Below the pieces are notes generated by a model. The model saw nothing but the letters and a program-made list of their open reading frames with translations, was not told the DNA's origin and did no database searches. Made by a program: the position numbers and the translations under genes. DNA of 64,000 nt from Episyrphus balteatus (lineage: Eukaryota; Arthropoda; Insecta; Diptera; Syrphidae), in the NCBI RefSeq assembly GCF_945859705.1, contig NC_079137.1:70578277-70642276 (forward strand), read 5' to 3'. Every line of letters begins with the position of its first letter. Positions within the stretch are counted from its first letter, which is position 1. Shown in pieces: positions 23,960 through 35,059 of this stretch.

Positions 23960-25935
23960 ATTATATCACACTTGACTGAGAGAGACATAATACTCCAATC
24001 GAGTTTTGGACTTATGTACATATGTATGTTCTACTTAAATCTCATATATTTACCTCGCTTTAAGGATTAGGGACATTTCCACAATTCACAATTTTTTGGA
24101 TTTATATTCCACTTGAGTGAGACATAAGACCCAAATCGAGTTTTGGACGTCTTCATCATCAAATTTAGACATGTGCCATGATTTTGTTAATGGGGCATAC
24201 CTAAATCCTTTTTTTTTTGTGTAGATAATATATATATATAAATGTTTCCGTATCTCAAACAAAAATTAAACAAGTTCGCTTAAATGAAAGACACTTACGC
24301 AACTAGAAAACGTCGCCGAACCATAGATCTACAGGACCTAGCTCCGTAATGAACTTATGTCCCAACCTCATAACACCACACATTTTTTTGTTTGGTAGAT
24401 TAATGTTCCATTAAGGTGGGACATAGCTAAGTCCATCATCAAATTATGGAGTTATTTCCCACCAAGGTGAGACATTATGTCTATTATGGACTTATGTTCA
24501 ACCCAAATAACTTTTCACGTTTCTTTTGTAGATTTATGTTCCATTCAGGTAAGGCAAAAATCGCATATTCAAATTATGGTGGGACTAATTTCCATGTGAA
24601 CCAATGCCCTGTGGTACTATATCCCTGAGCACCTAAAAGCTAAACTTCCAAAACTTGTCTCTGTCTGTATGAAATGCCTTAAGTAATGCAATACTTCTTG
24701 AAAGTGGTCTGAGAACTGAGATAGTGGTTATTAGTTAAGACATAAGACCCAATTTTTTTTTGGGACTATGACTCGGTGGGAGGGACATAAGACCCAAATT
24801 AAATTTAGGTTTTTCAAATAAAAAAAAATGGATGTTATTTACCTGTGCGTTATGTCCTTTCGTGTGCTTTTATTCTAACTTTTTTTCGCTTAATAACATT
24901 GTGCCATTGGTGATGCATTGTGCCGTTTCTTGTACGTAAAATCTTGTTTTGGAACTTATGTCTCTGTACAAATAAAAAAAAGTCTGAGTGTTATTTTCTT
25001 GATCGTTATGTGTGTGGATCAGAATCAAAACCCATTATATCCACTTTTCAAAAACAATTAACTAGGTATGAGGTTTTGTTTCTATTATTCAAATACATAC
25101 GTTGCGCCCAAGTTTGAGTCTCTAATTACATTTTTTGGCATAGAAATCAGACCACAAAGTTAGAGGTTAATTTCAAAACCCATTTTATCCACTTGAGTTT
25201 TTGTTTCAAAACCCATTATATCCAAACAATTTTATTCGCATCAAAATCCATTATATCCATTCAAAATATTATTTCTAAAATAAATTTGAAATTCAAAAAC
25301 CATTTTATCCTTGGGGTGAGATTAGATGGGAATATCCGAAAATTTATACGGATTTTTGAAAAAAAAATTTTCGGCATTTAGGATTGAAATTATTTGTTCA
25401 AGAAAGTAGGCGTAGTTAAAAAAAAGGAAATAAAGTTTTCTCGTTTTTAATTGAGTTTTTTTAATGCCATATTTTCATATTTTGGTCTGAAATTCAGAGG
25501 TGATTCTCAAAATCCATTTTATCCATATTTGTTTTGGGTATAACTCTAAAACTAAGACCCTCAGATCACGATTTCTAGACTTAAACTGTAGGGAATCCTA
25601 ATTGAATCAATCCTGCATTTAAAAAAGTACTAAAAAATGTTTCGTTTACGAGATACAAGTTATTCTCGATTTACTCGAAATCAAAAAAAGTGGATAAAAT
25701 GGGTTTTGATTCTGATCCACACATGTCTCTGTGTCTACTTTGGTTCTCACTTTTCTTCTTTTGAAACATAGTTTCCTTGGTGGGACATAAGACCCATTTT
25801 TTTTATTTGGAATTTATGTCTTAATGGAAGGGACAAAACTTCACAAATTGAGTATTATTTCCCTGAGCGTTATGTCCCTGTGTCTGCTCTTATTCTCATT
25901 TGTCTTTATTTGCTAACATTGGGCCTTATTTTCTA
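23960..25935. repeat. Irregular tandem array with GACATAAGACCCA / GTTATGTCCCTGTG motifs
   Basis: A degenerate unit recurs through about 1.3 kb, not counting the inserted MITE. GACATAAGACCCA(A/T)..TTTGG..TTATGT blocks occur near 24121, 24746, 24784 and 25785. GCGTTATGTCC..TGTG..CTTTTATTCT blocks occur near 24847 and 25868, and one is split by the MITE at 25011. Units differ in length, so the array is old. No coding frame is shared between units. Confidence 0.65.
25012..25722. mobile_element. 711-bp MITE with long TIRs and ATGT target-site duplication
   Basis: The terminal inverted repeat begins GTGTGGATCAGAATCAAAAC and continues CCCATT(A/T)TATCCACTTTT, about 37 bp on each side with one mismatch. 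ATGT flanks both ends (25008-25011 and 25723-25726). Removing the element and one ATGT restores CGTTATGTCTCTGTGTC, which matches the array unit CGTTATGTCCCTGTGTC at 25864, so the empty site is verified inside the window. The motif AAACCCATT(A/T)TATCC also recurs internally near the left end. It has no coding capacity. The superfamily is uncertain. Confidence 0.85.
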
Positions 25936-26100
25936 TTACAAACCAGTGTTAATTCTCTTGTAAGGCCGAATGTAAAAAATTTTGCTTGACCTTATTAAGC
26001 AGAGGGTGTAACACATAATACGGTTACCATAGAGAATTTTGAAAGTTTTTTAACTGCAAAAAAAAAATCCAATGAATTCTATAATTTTCGATAAATTAAT
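25936..26100. other. Short unique spacer
   Basis: AT-rich sequence between the tandem array and the solo LTR. No gene or element end is recognised. Confidence 0.5.
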
Positions 26101-26104
26101 ATAC

Positions 26105-26600
26105 TGTAACGATGAATTACCGAACTACTTTTAAGATAAAAGTCTGAACACACTACCTGCTACAGTAAAGGTAGAAATGTGAACGGACTTTTAGTAATTA
26201 AGAAACTACCCTCTGAACGCATCCAAAGAAATTCCCTCGACTGCTGAATATCCCAAAATATCCCACTGGACTGGAAGTATGAAGCGCCCCCTCTTGGAAA
26301 GGAAGCTTCGAGAAGCAAAGACGAGAACCTTCGAAGACATTCTCGAATTCCGAATTTCAGGTATAAAAGGGCAGCGTGGACACCGACCGGACACAGTTTA
26401 ATCTTGAAAGTGAAAGAGTACAGTACAAAGTGAAATAAAGTGTTGCGAATTGTTAGTAGTAAATAAAGTGATTTAAAAGTGTGTTTGTTTGAGCGAATAA
26501 TAAAAGTAAATTGAGTTGAAATAAAGTGTGTTCTTATTTGAACGGAAATATAAGTGAAAATTAAATAAGTTTTATTGTGAACCCGGAATAAAACATTACA
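26105..26600 (+). mobile_element. Solo LTR of an LTR retrotransposon, 4-bp TSD ATAC
   Basis: The LTR starts TGTAACGATG and ends AAACATTACA, giving 5-bp inverted termini TGTAA/TTACA. ATAC flanks both sides (26101-26104 and 26601-26604). It contains GGTATAAAAGG (TATA at 26362-26369), a CAGTT initiator-like site about 30 bp downstream, and three AAATAAAGTG copies (26433, 26461, 26519), ending GGAATAAAAC. No primer-binding site or gag-pol frame follows, so this is a solo LTR left by recombination. The 4-bp TSD and TATA/CAGT layout are consistent with a Ty3/gypsy-type element. The upstream heat-shock-element-like block is listed separately. Confidence 0.85.
26301..26369 (+). promoter_or_regulatory. 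Heat-shock-element-like promoter in the LTR, with TATA box
   Basis: GGAAGCTTCGAGAAGC contains three perfect alternating pentamers: GAA at 26302, TTC at 26307 and GAA at 26312. A second cluster is in 5-bp phase with GAA at 26325, TTC at 26330, TTC at 26340 and GAA at 26345. TATAAAAG follows at 26362. Alternating nGAAn/nTTCn units just upstream of TATA are the known binding layout for heat shock factor in animal heat-shock promoters. Induction is inferred, not shown. Confidence 0.65.
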
Positions 26601-26604
26601 ATAC

Positions 26605-29084
26605 CTTACCTCCTCGTGTAAGGCCTTTTTGGAAGGTCCTTTTTTTTCTGATCAAAAGTTGAATTTTTAATGAGACAAGTTTTGCATATCAAATCCGTGA
26701 TTATTTGCCCCTAACAAGCTGCTTTTTACGTATAATACATAGCTACTGCCACATATTTTTGAAACTGATATTCAATTATCAATTTTTATGTTCTTTCAGC
26801 ATACTGCACTCGTCGTTCTCTTATCATCAAAATCACCCTGCAGCTGTAGATACTAGCTATGTGATCATAAATAGACTTGATACCAAATACTGCTAGTATA
26901 ACTTTCACATCCTATATCCCCATTTATACTTCAAAATATAGAATAAAAAAAAAACCAAGGACTCATGAAAATTGAGTTTTCATCATAGTTTGTAAGTTTT
27001 TTTTTTTTTACATTTTTTGGTGCTGCTGCTGCAGTGATGTAAACCAATAAAACCCATGTGCATCAGGGTAGATAAAAACTTTTTGAAAAGCCAGTGCAAC
27101 CAAAACCCACACACTCTTTATACCTGTGTGATGCCTGTTGACGAACCAGAACCGAACTGCTCTACCTGCTCATCAAGGACACAAACACACACCGGCTCGG
27201 CCGTATCAAATTTTTAACTCGATGAAATGAAAGATTGCTCGGTTATACTCTGAATACCCTACTCTGATGATGATGATGGTACCACCCTTTTATACTGAGA
27301 AACTTTGAAATGTATACATTTCATATATGCCAAGCCAAGAGAGAGCCTGGAACGTTTTCTGATGAATGATGACCATGGTGTCCTTAGGCCAGAATCGAAC
27401 TCGTTTCATCATACAAAATCCTTGAGTAATATTCATTTCATATACCTTGAAAGTAAACCATCCCAAACTTTTCTTTTATATTCAAAAAATCATATTTTTT
27501 TTTGGGGAGGGGGAAGAAGTTTACTATACACACATCTTTCATCGTCATTCACATCAAAAAATAGACGTATTACAGTTCAAGCATCATTATTATCACAAAA
27601 GCACATGCAAATCCTGACTAAAACCATATTATATCATCCAGGACGAACGAGGACACATTTCCATGTGAACAACTTTTGTGTTTGTTTGTACCTGGGTAAA
27701 ATTTTAGTTAAACGCGACATCAACATTGACTCGACATCAGAAAACATCCCAAATAATGTGTCAAATGCTTTTCAATAATTTGACACTAATTAGGTTAACG
27801 CGATGTACCGTTTGCGTGCTGTTCTGTTGTCCTGGCAAAAAAGATTTTTCCTCAAAATTTTCAAAATATTTCCAAGGGTTACATATAAATAAACCATCAA
27901 TATGAAAAGGGGGGGAGGGGGGATATGATGAATAATAAAAGGTAAACATGTGTGTAAAGAGATATATATTGAGTCGCCATTATTGTGATGGATTTTATTA
28001 GGCATACCCCCTTCTCCCCTAACTTCTTTTTTTTGTTGGATACTATAACGACCAAAAGAGAAAGAGAGAGTGATACTATAGAAACACTCTGCTGTGTATA
28101 ATAATACTGATGATGTTTTTCTATCATCGAATTTATAAATTGGAATATATCATTTGTGTGTATGTAAGCGTATTAAACATGGCTGGCAGGCGGATTGTCT
28201 GATGGTTATAATATATTTTGAAATTTTCCAAATTTTAATTGGTGATGTGAAACTCTTGCACGGTGAATGCGTTCATTAATGTTGGATTTTTGGATATGCT
28301 ATATATGTTTTGTGTCATTATTTTAATGAGAGTGTGAGAGAGAGATAGATATATAGAGAGGTAAAGAGTGATAAGAGGTATATAATGACACATGGTAATC
28401 GCAAAAGTGACATGTTCTTTCCAAAATAACTATTAAATTATTAATATAATCGCAAAAGGATTTGTTGATATGTCATTTTTTTGGTTATGAAATGGATGTT
28501 TGCGATGACATATTCTGTCACGTTTGTTGTGTAGATACGAGGTAAATCCATTCAAAACTGATTGAATAGAAAAGGACTGTGATTTGAGTTTGAAATTTTC
28601 AAATGTTAAACTTAAATTATTGTGGAATTTACTGAGAATTGAAATTTTGTTTAGAACCGAAAAACACTATTTTTCAGGGAAAACTATCATGTTTAAAGAA
28701 CTTTTTTTTAATTGCGAATTATTATATTCTTAATAAATTTTTAATTTTTTCTTTATAATTTTTTTTTTTTTTAATTCATCAAAAGAAAAAAGAGTATTAA
28801 AAAAATTAACAAAGGAAGTAAATAATCAAATAAACAAAAAATTTTGCAAATTTAAAAAACACGCGCTTGTTTTTACCATTTTCTTTTACAGTATATTGTA
28901 AAAAAAAAAAATTAGAACAGCAGAATATTGAAAACTGAAGAAAATGGTGAATATTTTGGAAAATTAATAAAAAAATTATTCAAAAATGAACCCTCAAAAA
29001 AATTAAAAAAGAAAAAGTATATTTTGTATCACACAACATTGTTTCAAATCAGTTTTAAGCTGTAAAAAAAGAGGTTGTCTGTAA
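26605..29084. other. Mostly unique island, no gene supported
   Basis: It contains a GCTGCTGCTGCAG tract near 27022, GATGATGATGATGG near 27266, a G-rich tract near 27905 and GA/GAGAG tracts near 28055 and 28332. The plus-strand frame 27305-27778 (157 codons) has no domain and no supporting context. From 28560 the sequence turns very AT-rich. It appears intronic or intergenic. Confidence 0.5.
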
Positions 29085-31590
29085 AGCCGGTTAACGGACG
29101 ATAATGGGTTGTGTGCTTTTAAAATGATTCAATTGAAGCTTTTATTTATTTCAAACAATCATAATTTACAAGAAAAAGCTAAAGAAAATTACCTTTTCAT
29201 TATAATAATTTTTTTTTTTAAAAGCTTGCAAAAAAAATTATACCATTAAAAAGCCAAATATTTCTTCTAAATAATAAAACCATTTTTAAATTTTTACAAT
29301 GCGCAAAAAGTATTAAAATAATTTATTAAAAACAATCATTTCTTATGAAATAAAATGCACGACTGGGGTCGCACGTACTTGCTCTTATGCTTAAAGTTAC
29401 TCTAATGTTAAAGCTTTTTATTCAAGAAAATTAAGAAAATTTAAAATTTGATATTTTCAAGAAATAAAAAAAATAAAATCTGTTTTTATAATTAATTAAA
29501 TACCGTTTTAAATGACCTTTCACAAAAAACCAAGTATGCATGTTTACTTCTTGTATAAAAAGGAATTTTTAGAAAAAAATTTTCGAAAATCGTTAGAGCC
29601 GTTTTTTTAAAAAATAATTTTTTATATATAAAAATTTTCTAACATTTTTCAAAAAAAAAGTTGGTATGCCTTTTTGAAGAAATAATTTATTTGCACATAA
29701 AAACGAAATTTCAAAATTTTTCATAAACCCGTTTTCAAAATATTGATTTTTCAAAAAAAAAATTTTGAAATATTTTTTAAAAATCTAAAAATAAGTTTTT
29801 TGAAATTTTTCTAAAATTTTAATATTATTTTCATCTAAACGCTTTTGTATAAAAATTTTCGTTGAAATCGGGGTGGTCTTGAACGAGATATTCATAAATC
29901 AAAAAAACCGTTCTATGACAGGTACCGTTAATAAAGGTAAAAAAAATATTTTTTTTATTTTGAAAGTTGGCTCTTATGTGTAATACTACACTCAAAAATT
30001 TTAATCAAAATCGTTAGAGGCGTTTTTGAAAAAAATTAACTTTTCTATTTCCGTTATATGGCAGGTACCGTTAGTTTTGGTCCTAAAAAAAAAATTTGAA
30101 TTTGTCCTCTAGGGAATCACCCAAAACTGTTAACTACCAAGTTTGAACAAAATCACTCGAATAGTTTAGGCTGTAGCTCGAGGTACATACTGACAGACAG
30201 ACAGACGGACAGACAGACAGAATTGCCGGACCCACTTTTTTGGCATTCTCCATCATCGTAATGTCATGTAAAATTGTTATCTCGAGTTCGATTTTTTTTA
30301 CGAATCCTAAACTTGCCCTATAGTACCTATATAGCAAGTAAAAAGTGAAAAAATCATTTCCATCACCCAAAAATTCATTTTTTTGATACCTATAACAACC
30401 TTTAATAAATTTTATACCACCTGAAAGCTTATTGCTTCAGCTCAAAATATATAAATCGTTCATGTCTGTTAGGCATCTGCAAAAAGAGCTAGAATTTTTT
30501 TAGCTCGATCAATTTTCATCAAAAAAAGCAAAAAAAAAATATAATTTTATATTCTCACGCTATTGAATCAATTTTTTTTAAGACAACCTATAAAAAATTT
30601 TATATCATGTAAAAGCTTATAATTTCACCTTTCATATTACGTTTTAACCTTTTTTCTGTGATGCCTAGAAAAAAAGTTAGAATTTTTTAAAGCCAAACAT
30701 GTCGAAATTCCAAACTGAGATTATGTACGGTACTTCCCACACTGGTTCATGGTGTTCATGACCAACAGCTCCACAGGTGTTTTGAGGTATTTCGCAAGTT
30801 TTTTAATTTAACATTGTGTAGCTTGTAGTGAATGTACAGTTATGTGTGATATACCAAATGAAAGGTAACATCATCAGGATGCTCAATAAAGTAAAATCAA
30901 ATTTGTATTTGCTTTAGATCAAAAGATAGAACCTGTTGAATAATAGAACTTTATTTTACCGTTATCTCAAAATTGTGACTACAAAATTGATTAAAATTTT
31001 GAACAGATATAGTCCTGTCTATTATCTATCTACAATATAAATTTCATTTGTAGAAAAAAAGATAAAAATAAAAAACGGTTATAAAAGGTCAAAGAACTTG
31101 GGACAAAAAAACTTGTTTTTCCCGTTATTCGATCAAAAACCATTTTGAAATACCAATTTTTTGCAAGTTCTATAAACTTGAGATTTTTTGAATACTACAA
31201 AAAATTAAAAAAAATAAAAACTCACCCAAAAATACCTAAAAATAAGTACCTAGGTGTTTTTCAAAAATTCATATTTCAAAACGCAGAGATTTAAAAAAAA
31301 TATGTATCAGACCCTTAACTTTTTTTATTATCTTTTGAATGGTGTTTTTCAAATTGTCAAAAAAAAATTCCCCTACCTATAATCACTACTTTGTCAAAGG
31401 TCTACCTCATATTTTAGTTTTAGGAAATCATTAATAGCTTGGTTTAAAATTTTTTTTAGAATTTTTTCAATACCATTGTCAGTCTTGCAATAAATTTATC
31501 TATTGATAAAAAAAATTCACATCTTTAAACTGTCGCGTTTAGATAATAGCCAATTTTTTGAAATTTTGTTTTACCCCTATGACTGTGACA
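29085..31590 (-). mobile_element. R1 copy 3, inverted and interrupted by a Helentron-like element
   Basis: The left side reads GGTTAACGGACGATAATGGG then TTGTGTGCTTTTA, the reverse complement of the right end of copy 2. Homology continues as GAAAAAGCTAAA and CAATGCGCAAAAAG, then breaks at about 29345. It resumes near 30345 with CCACCTGAAAGCTTATTG, GCAAAAAGAGCTAGAATTTTT, CACACTGGTTCATGG, TTTACCGTTATCTCAAAAT and AATAGCCAATTTTTTG. Compared with copies 1 and 2 it lacks the ACGTTATCACGT segment at its right terminus, and its left end fades at about 31590. Confidence 0.8.
29347..30341 (-). mobile_element. Helentron/DINE-1-like element, copy B, nested in R1
   Basis: On the plus strand it begins TAAAATGCACGACTGGGGTC followed by GCACGTACTTGCTCTTAT, the 3' end. 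It ends AAACTTGCCCTATAGTACC then TATATAGCAAGT, the 5' end. The microsatellite is (GACA)n at about 30191-30220, next to TTGCCGGACCCACTTTTTTG. It is closest to copy E. It splits R1 copy 3, so it inserted after R1. Confidence 0.8.
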
Positions 31591-33514
31591 TAATATCTCA
31601 CAGCAATACTGATTTTGCATATTATGCCTCTAACGCCATTCGATAAAGACATATTCTTACGAAACAAAAAAATGTAAAAAAAAAAAAAATTAAATTCCAT
31701 CTCAAGTAATCAACTAATTGTCATTTTCTGCCTCAGAGCATGTCTGCACATTATAACCACTTCGATTCAATTAGACATTTCAAAAACTCTTATAATACCC
31801 TCAGGAGCTGTTCTTCATCCACATTTCGCACATTTAGCCTTTCCTTCTACCCTCCCCCCCCCTCACTCATTCGTTTCTTCTATTTCCATTTTTTGTGCAA
31901 TTTAAACTTCGTATTCATTCCGACAAACGCAACAGTTTATCTAAATTGCAACTCGATTCCTTGCTTCCGTTTAACACATTGAACATCGCACGAAGGAAGC
32001 CTTCTTTATTTTTTTTTTTTGTATATTTGCGTGTTTTCGGCGAAGAAAATTGATTTTTTTTTCTACATTTTCCTTAAAGTTGGATTTTAGATTTGGTTGG
32101 CATACAATTTACCTCATACCACATTTGGCATTGAGCCAAAGAATTTTCATAACTTCTTAGTCGTTCTTCCATCGTCGTCGTCGTTTTTGTCCTTTTTTTT
32201 TTTTGCTGGCTAGGATTTGCTTCATGTCGTCATTAGGATTATGGCTTTGCTCACACATATGAGTTTTTGTTTCAATTTTATCAAACAAACAAAAAAACGA
32301 ACAAAGAGGTGTTGTTTTGTTTCTTAAGAAATAGAGACGACGAATACGACAAACGTGGAGTATGTAGACGACATCTTTCCTTTCCAACCAAAGTCAGTAA
32401 AAGGAAAACCACGAATTCTCGCAGGAAACTCAGAATGAAGAGATATATTTTAAGAAAGTTTCAAGGCACCGGAAATAAATTTTTGGAACTTTGAAAGAAG
32501 AATTTCGCCAGTTTTGAAGATTTGTTTTATAAAATCCTGTAAGGACATTTTTTGGTTTTCACTTAAATATGTGAACTTGGAGATATCCTCATAGAACTTA
32601 TATATCACCGACAGATAAAAAGAGTTAAAAAGGAGTTTTCTCTAACAGCCGGATGTTGAATATGAGAGTAAACAAACATGTAAGGATAATACTTTTAAGT
32701 AATAATAGAATATCTTCATATTATACCACCACCACCATTACCACTATTCCACCGCACACTGACACGTCATATCAACGAAAGGAAGACCCCCTCCTCACAG
32801 CCAACCAAAATGGCGATATGCACGTACGATCTCTCTTTGCACAAATAAGCACAAAAAAAAAGGTCTAAAGGAAAGGATATACCAAAAAAAAAAGGAGAGT
32901 TGTTAAGAAAGTTTGTAAGGTAGGTTTTTTTTTACTCATTTTTCTTCATACGAACATGTTGAAAACTCCTCTTCTTCAATAAATGAAGCCAATGGCTGGG
33001 AAGGAAGTCGATTTCGTTAGTTGATTTTTTTTTTTTTTGTGTGTTGTCTTCTTGTGAATCCTTTTCGATCAGAATTGCACTTTTTACTCGTATTTTTGTA
33101 GGAAAGTTTTTAGGAGAGTTTTTTTTGTGGAATATTGATTGAAGACACGTAGTATTGTAGTTTAAAGAAAGGATGCTCTACCTGGTACAAATGCATGAAA
33201 TTGTTTAAACATGTGCTATCTGCTATGAAATTCAATCGTTTTATGTTTGAGAATTAAGGCTAACAAAGTGTTTTAAACTAAAAGATAAATGTTTGGCTGA
33301 AAAGGGTAAGACAAAAAAAAATCAATCGTACACTATCATCAGAAAAGCAATGATGTCGAATAATATTAGTTCTAAAAAAAACATTAAATATGATTAAATT
33401 CAAGACATCAGCTCCAAATGGATTTTACAGAGAAAGTAAAAAAAAAAAATGCGAAGGATATAGCGATATCAGTTAATACTAGAAACAATACAGAAACTCC
33501 TGTAAGAAAGAAGG
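31591..33514. other. Mostly unique island, no gene
   Basis: It contains a pyrimidine-rich stretch near 31850 (C8) and CGTCGTCGTCGT near 32172. Nothing coding or RNA-like is supported. The C-terminal limit of R1 copy 3 near 31590 is approximate. Confidence 0.45.
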
Positions 33515-33522
33515 ATTATATG

Positions 33523-34959
33523 CAGGGCCGTCTTTAACTATCCTGGGGCCCTTGGGCACAGAAGAATTTGGGGCCCTTTTGGAAAGTAAAATAAGTACAA
33601 TGGTTGGCTTAAGCGCAATGGTTATGGTAGACACACCTCTTTTTTGTAACGTAACAGGCACACGGGTGCGAATTTGGTTCATACTTTTTCATGTCGCTAC
33701 ATGAAATTGATGTAGAATTTTCCGAGGAATTCGAATATTGTTTTCACAATTCCGAAAAAAAAATATTTTCACCCTAATAAAGAGACATTTTTGTGACCAC
33801 TTTTTTGAAAAATCGTAGTTGTTTTTATTTTTGTCTTGCCTAGTTCGCACCCGTGTGGCGACAGAGGGTTAAAAAGGGGTGCCAATATATCGTTTCATAT
33901 AAAGTACCTAGTGTCTTTATTATTGACAGGGGGTGCCAATAATACGTGCATTGAGGCATCAATCGTTGCCACTGCCAATAATTGTACTTTTTATACTGCC
34001 AATAATTATACCCTGTATCCGTTATAAGTTTCAGTTTGAAGAATTGGAAAAAAAGAGCTCAAACCGATTGATAGATTTGCTAAAAACTCGGTACAGACGA
34101 TCTCTACGTAATTTTCAAGAGATGTTTTTTTTATTTTTTTGTGTTTTTATTTTAATGTCTCTTTTTCAACGGATATCTCCAATATAAAGTTTTCGAGATA
34201 TTGCAATTTTCTCAAAAACGGATAACAATTTTGCTTTGAAAAAAAAAAACATGTAATGCTGCAAATAAGGCCGCACTTTTGAAAGAAAAAACATATGTTT
34301 TGGACCGTTATTAACGGTACCTACTTGCCATAGAACCAAATTCTTAATGTAAACGACACAACCGATTTTAATGAAAATTTCTACATAAAAAGGTTTATCC
34401 TGATATTAAAATTAAGAAAACTTTTAAATTCTTTAAATACGAGAGCAATTCGCAGTGCAAATTAAAAAATGCTTGGGGGTGCCAACCATTGTACCATGGC
34501 GTTTTCCATTGAACCAAAACATTGATGTACTGTCGGTGTCGACGAGCCGGCAATAGTTTTTTATCAAACGTTTTCCAACGAAAAAAGTATTGATGTTTTT
34601 TTTTGGCGACGAATGGAATGAGAATTCGTTGTTTTTATTAATAAATAATCTTAATCTTTTTCTTGTTTTTTTTGAAAATATTATTGTCTTATTTTTTTTT
34701 GAAAATTGAATTTGGGTTTGGTGGTTTGGATTTAAAATTTTGTCCACATTAATTTGATTTCTTTTTGAAAACGTATATTTTCCGTGTGGAAAAAAATTTA
34801 TTTGATTGTTTGGTTGCAATATAAAAACTAAAATTTTTTGGTAGATGGTCTGCCCGACAAAAATGTTTTGAAAATATAATATTCGTTCCTTCGGGGCCCC
34901 CCTGAGAATGGGGGCCCTGGGCACGGGCCCCGTGTGCCCTTATGGTAAAGACGGCATTG
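33523..34959. mobile_element. hAT-like non-autonomous element with perfect 8-bp TSD ATTATATG
   Basis: The left end is CAGGGCCGTCTTTAACTATC. The right end read inward is CAATGCCGTCTTTACCATAA, with further GGGGCCC/GGGCAC-rich similarity behind both. ATTATATG flanks both sides exactly (33515-33522 and 34960-34967). An 8-bp TSD and CAGGG(C) ends are diagnostic of hAT transposons. No transposase domain is visible; the minus-strand 163-codon frame at its right end is not a known hAT protein. It contains a 13-bp inverted pair (33658-33855), three GGGGTGCCAA motifs (33876, 33930, 34472) and a Helentron-like fragment (about 34040-34445). Confidence 0.88.
34040..34445 (+). mobile_element. Internal fragment of the Helentron-like family inside the hAT-like element
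   Basis: GATTTGCTAAAAACTCGGTA, CTACGTAATTTT, GATATTGCAATTTTCTC and GGTACCTACTTGCCAT align in order with copy A downstream of its microsatellite. The family termini are absent, so this is a captured or decayed fragment. Confidence 0.6.
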
Positions 34960-34967
34960 ATTATATG

Positions 34968-35059
34968 CTGAGAAGTGGTCTATGAGTGTCCCTAGCAGGC
35001 AATCTGAACAGAATTCTGGTCGAAACCCACAATGTCCAACGGGCTTTTTGAAGATGAAC
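34968..35059. other. Short unique spacer
   Basis: Sequence between the hAT-like element and the first piggyBac-like end. Nothing is recognised. Confidence 0.4.

Noticed and set aside
24225..24243. (TA)n tract as a regulatory TATA region
   Set aside because: Simple microsatellite with no initiator or transcript support.
26206..26394. 62-codon minus-strand frame in the LTR
   Set aside because: It lies wholly within LTR promoter sequence on the opposite strand and has no domain.
26007..26600. Alternative LTR start at TGTAACACATA
   Set aside because: Flanks GAGGG and ATACC do not match, whereas a start at 26105 gives an exact ATAC duplication.
27380..27402. B-box-like GAGTTCGATTC on the minus strand
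   Set aside because: No A box at the right distance and no stem structure.
27305..27778. 157-codon plus-strand frame
   Set aside because: No domain or compositional support; contains a homopolymer-derived stretch.
34433..34924. Longest frame in the window (163 codons, minus strand)
   Set aside because: Located at the right end of the hAT-like element. It is rich in Lys, Asn and Phe and shows no transposase motif.
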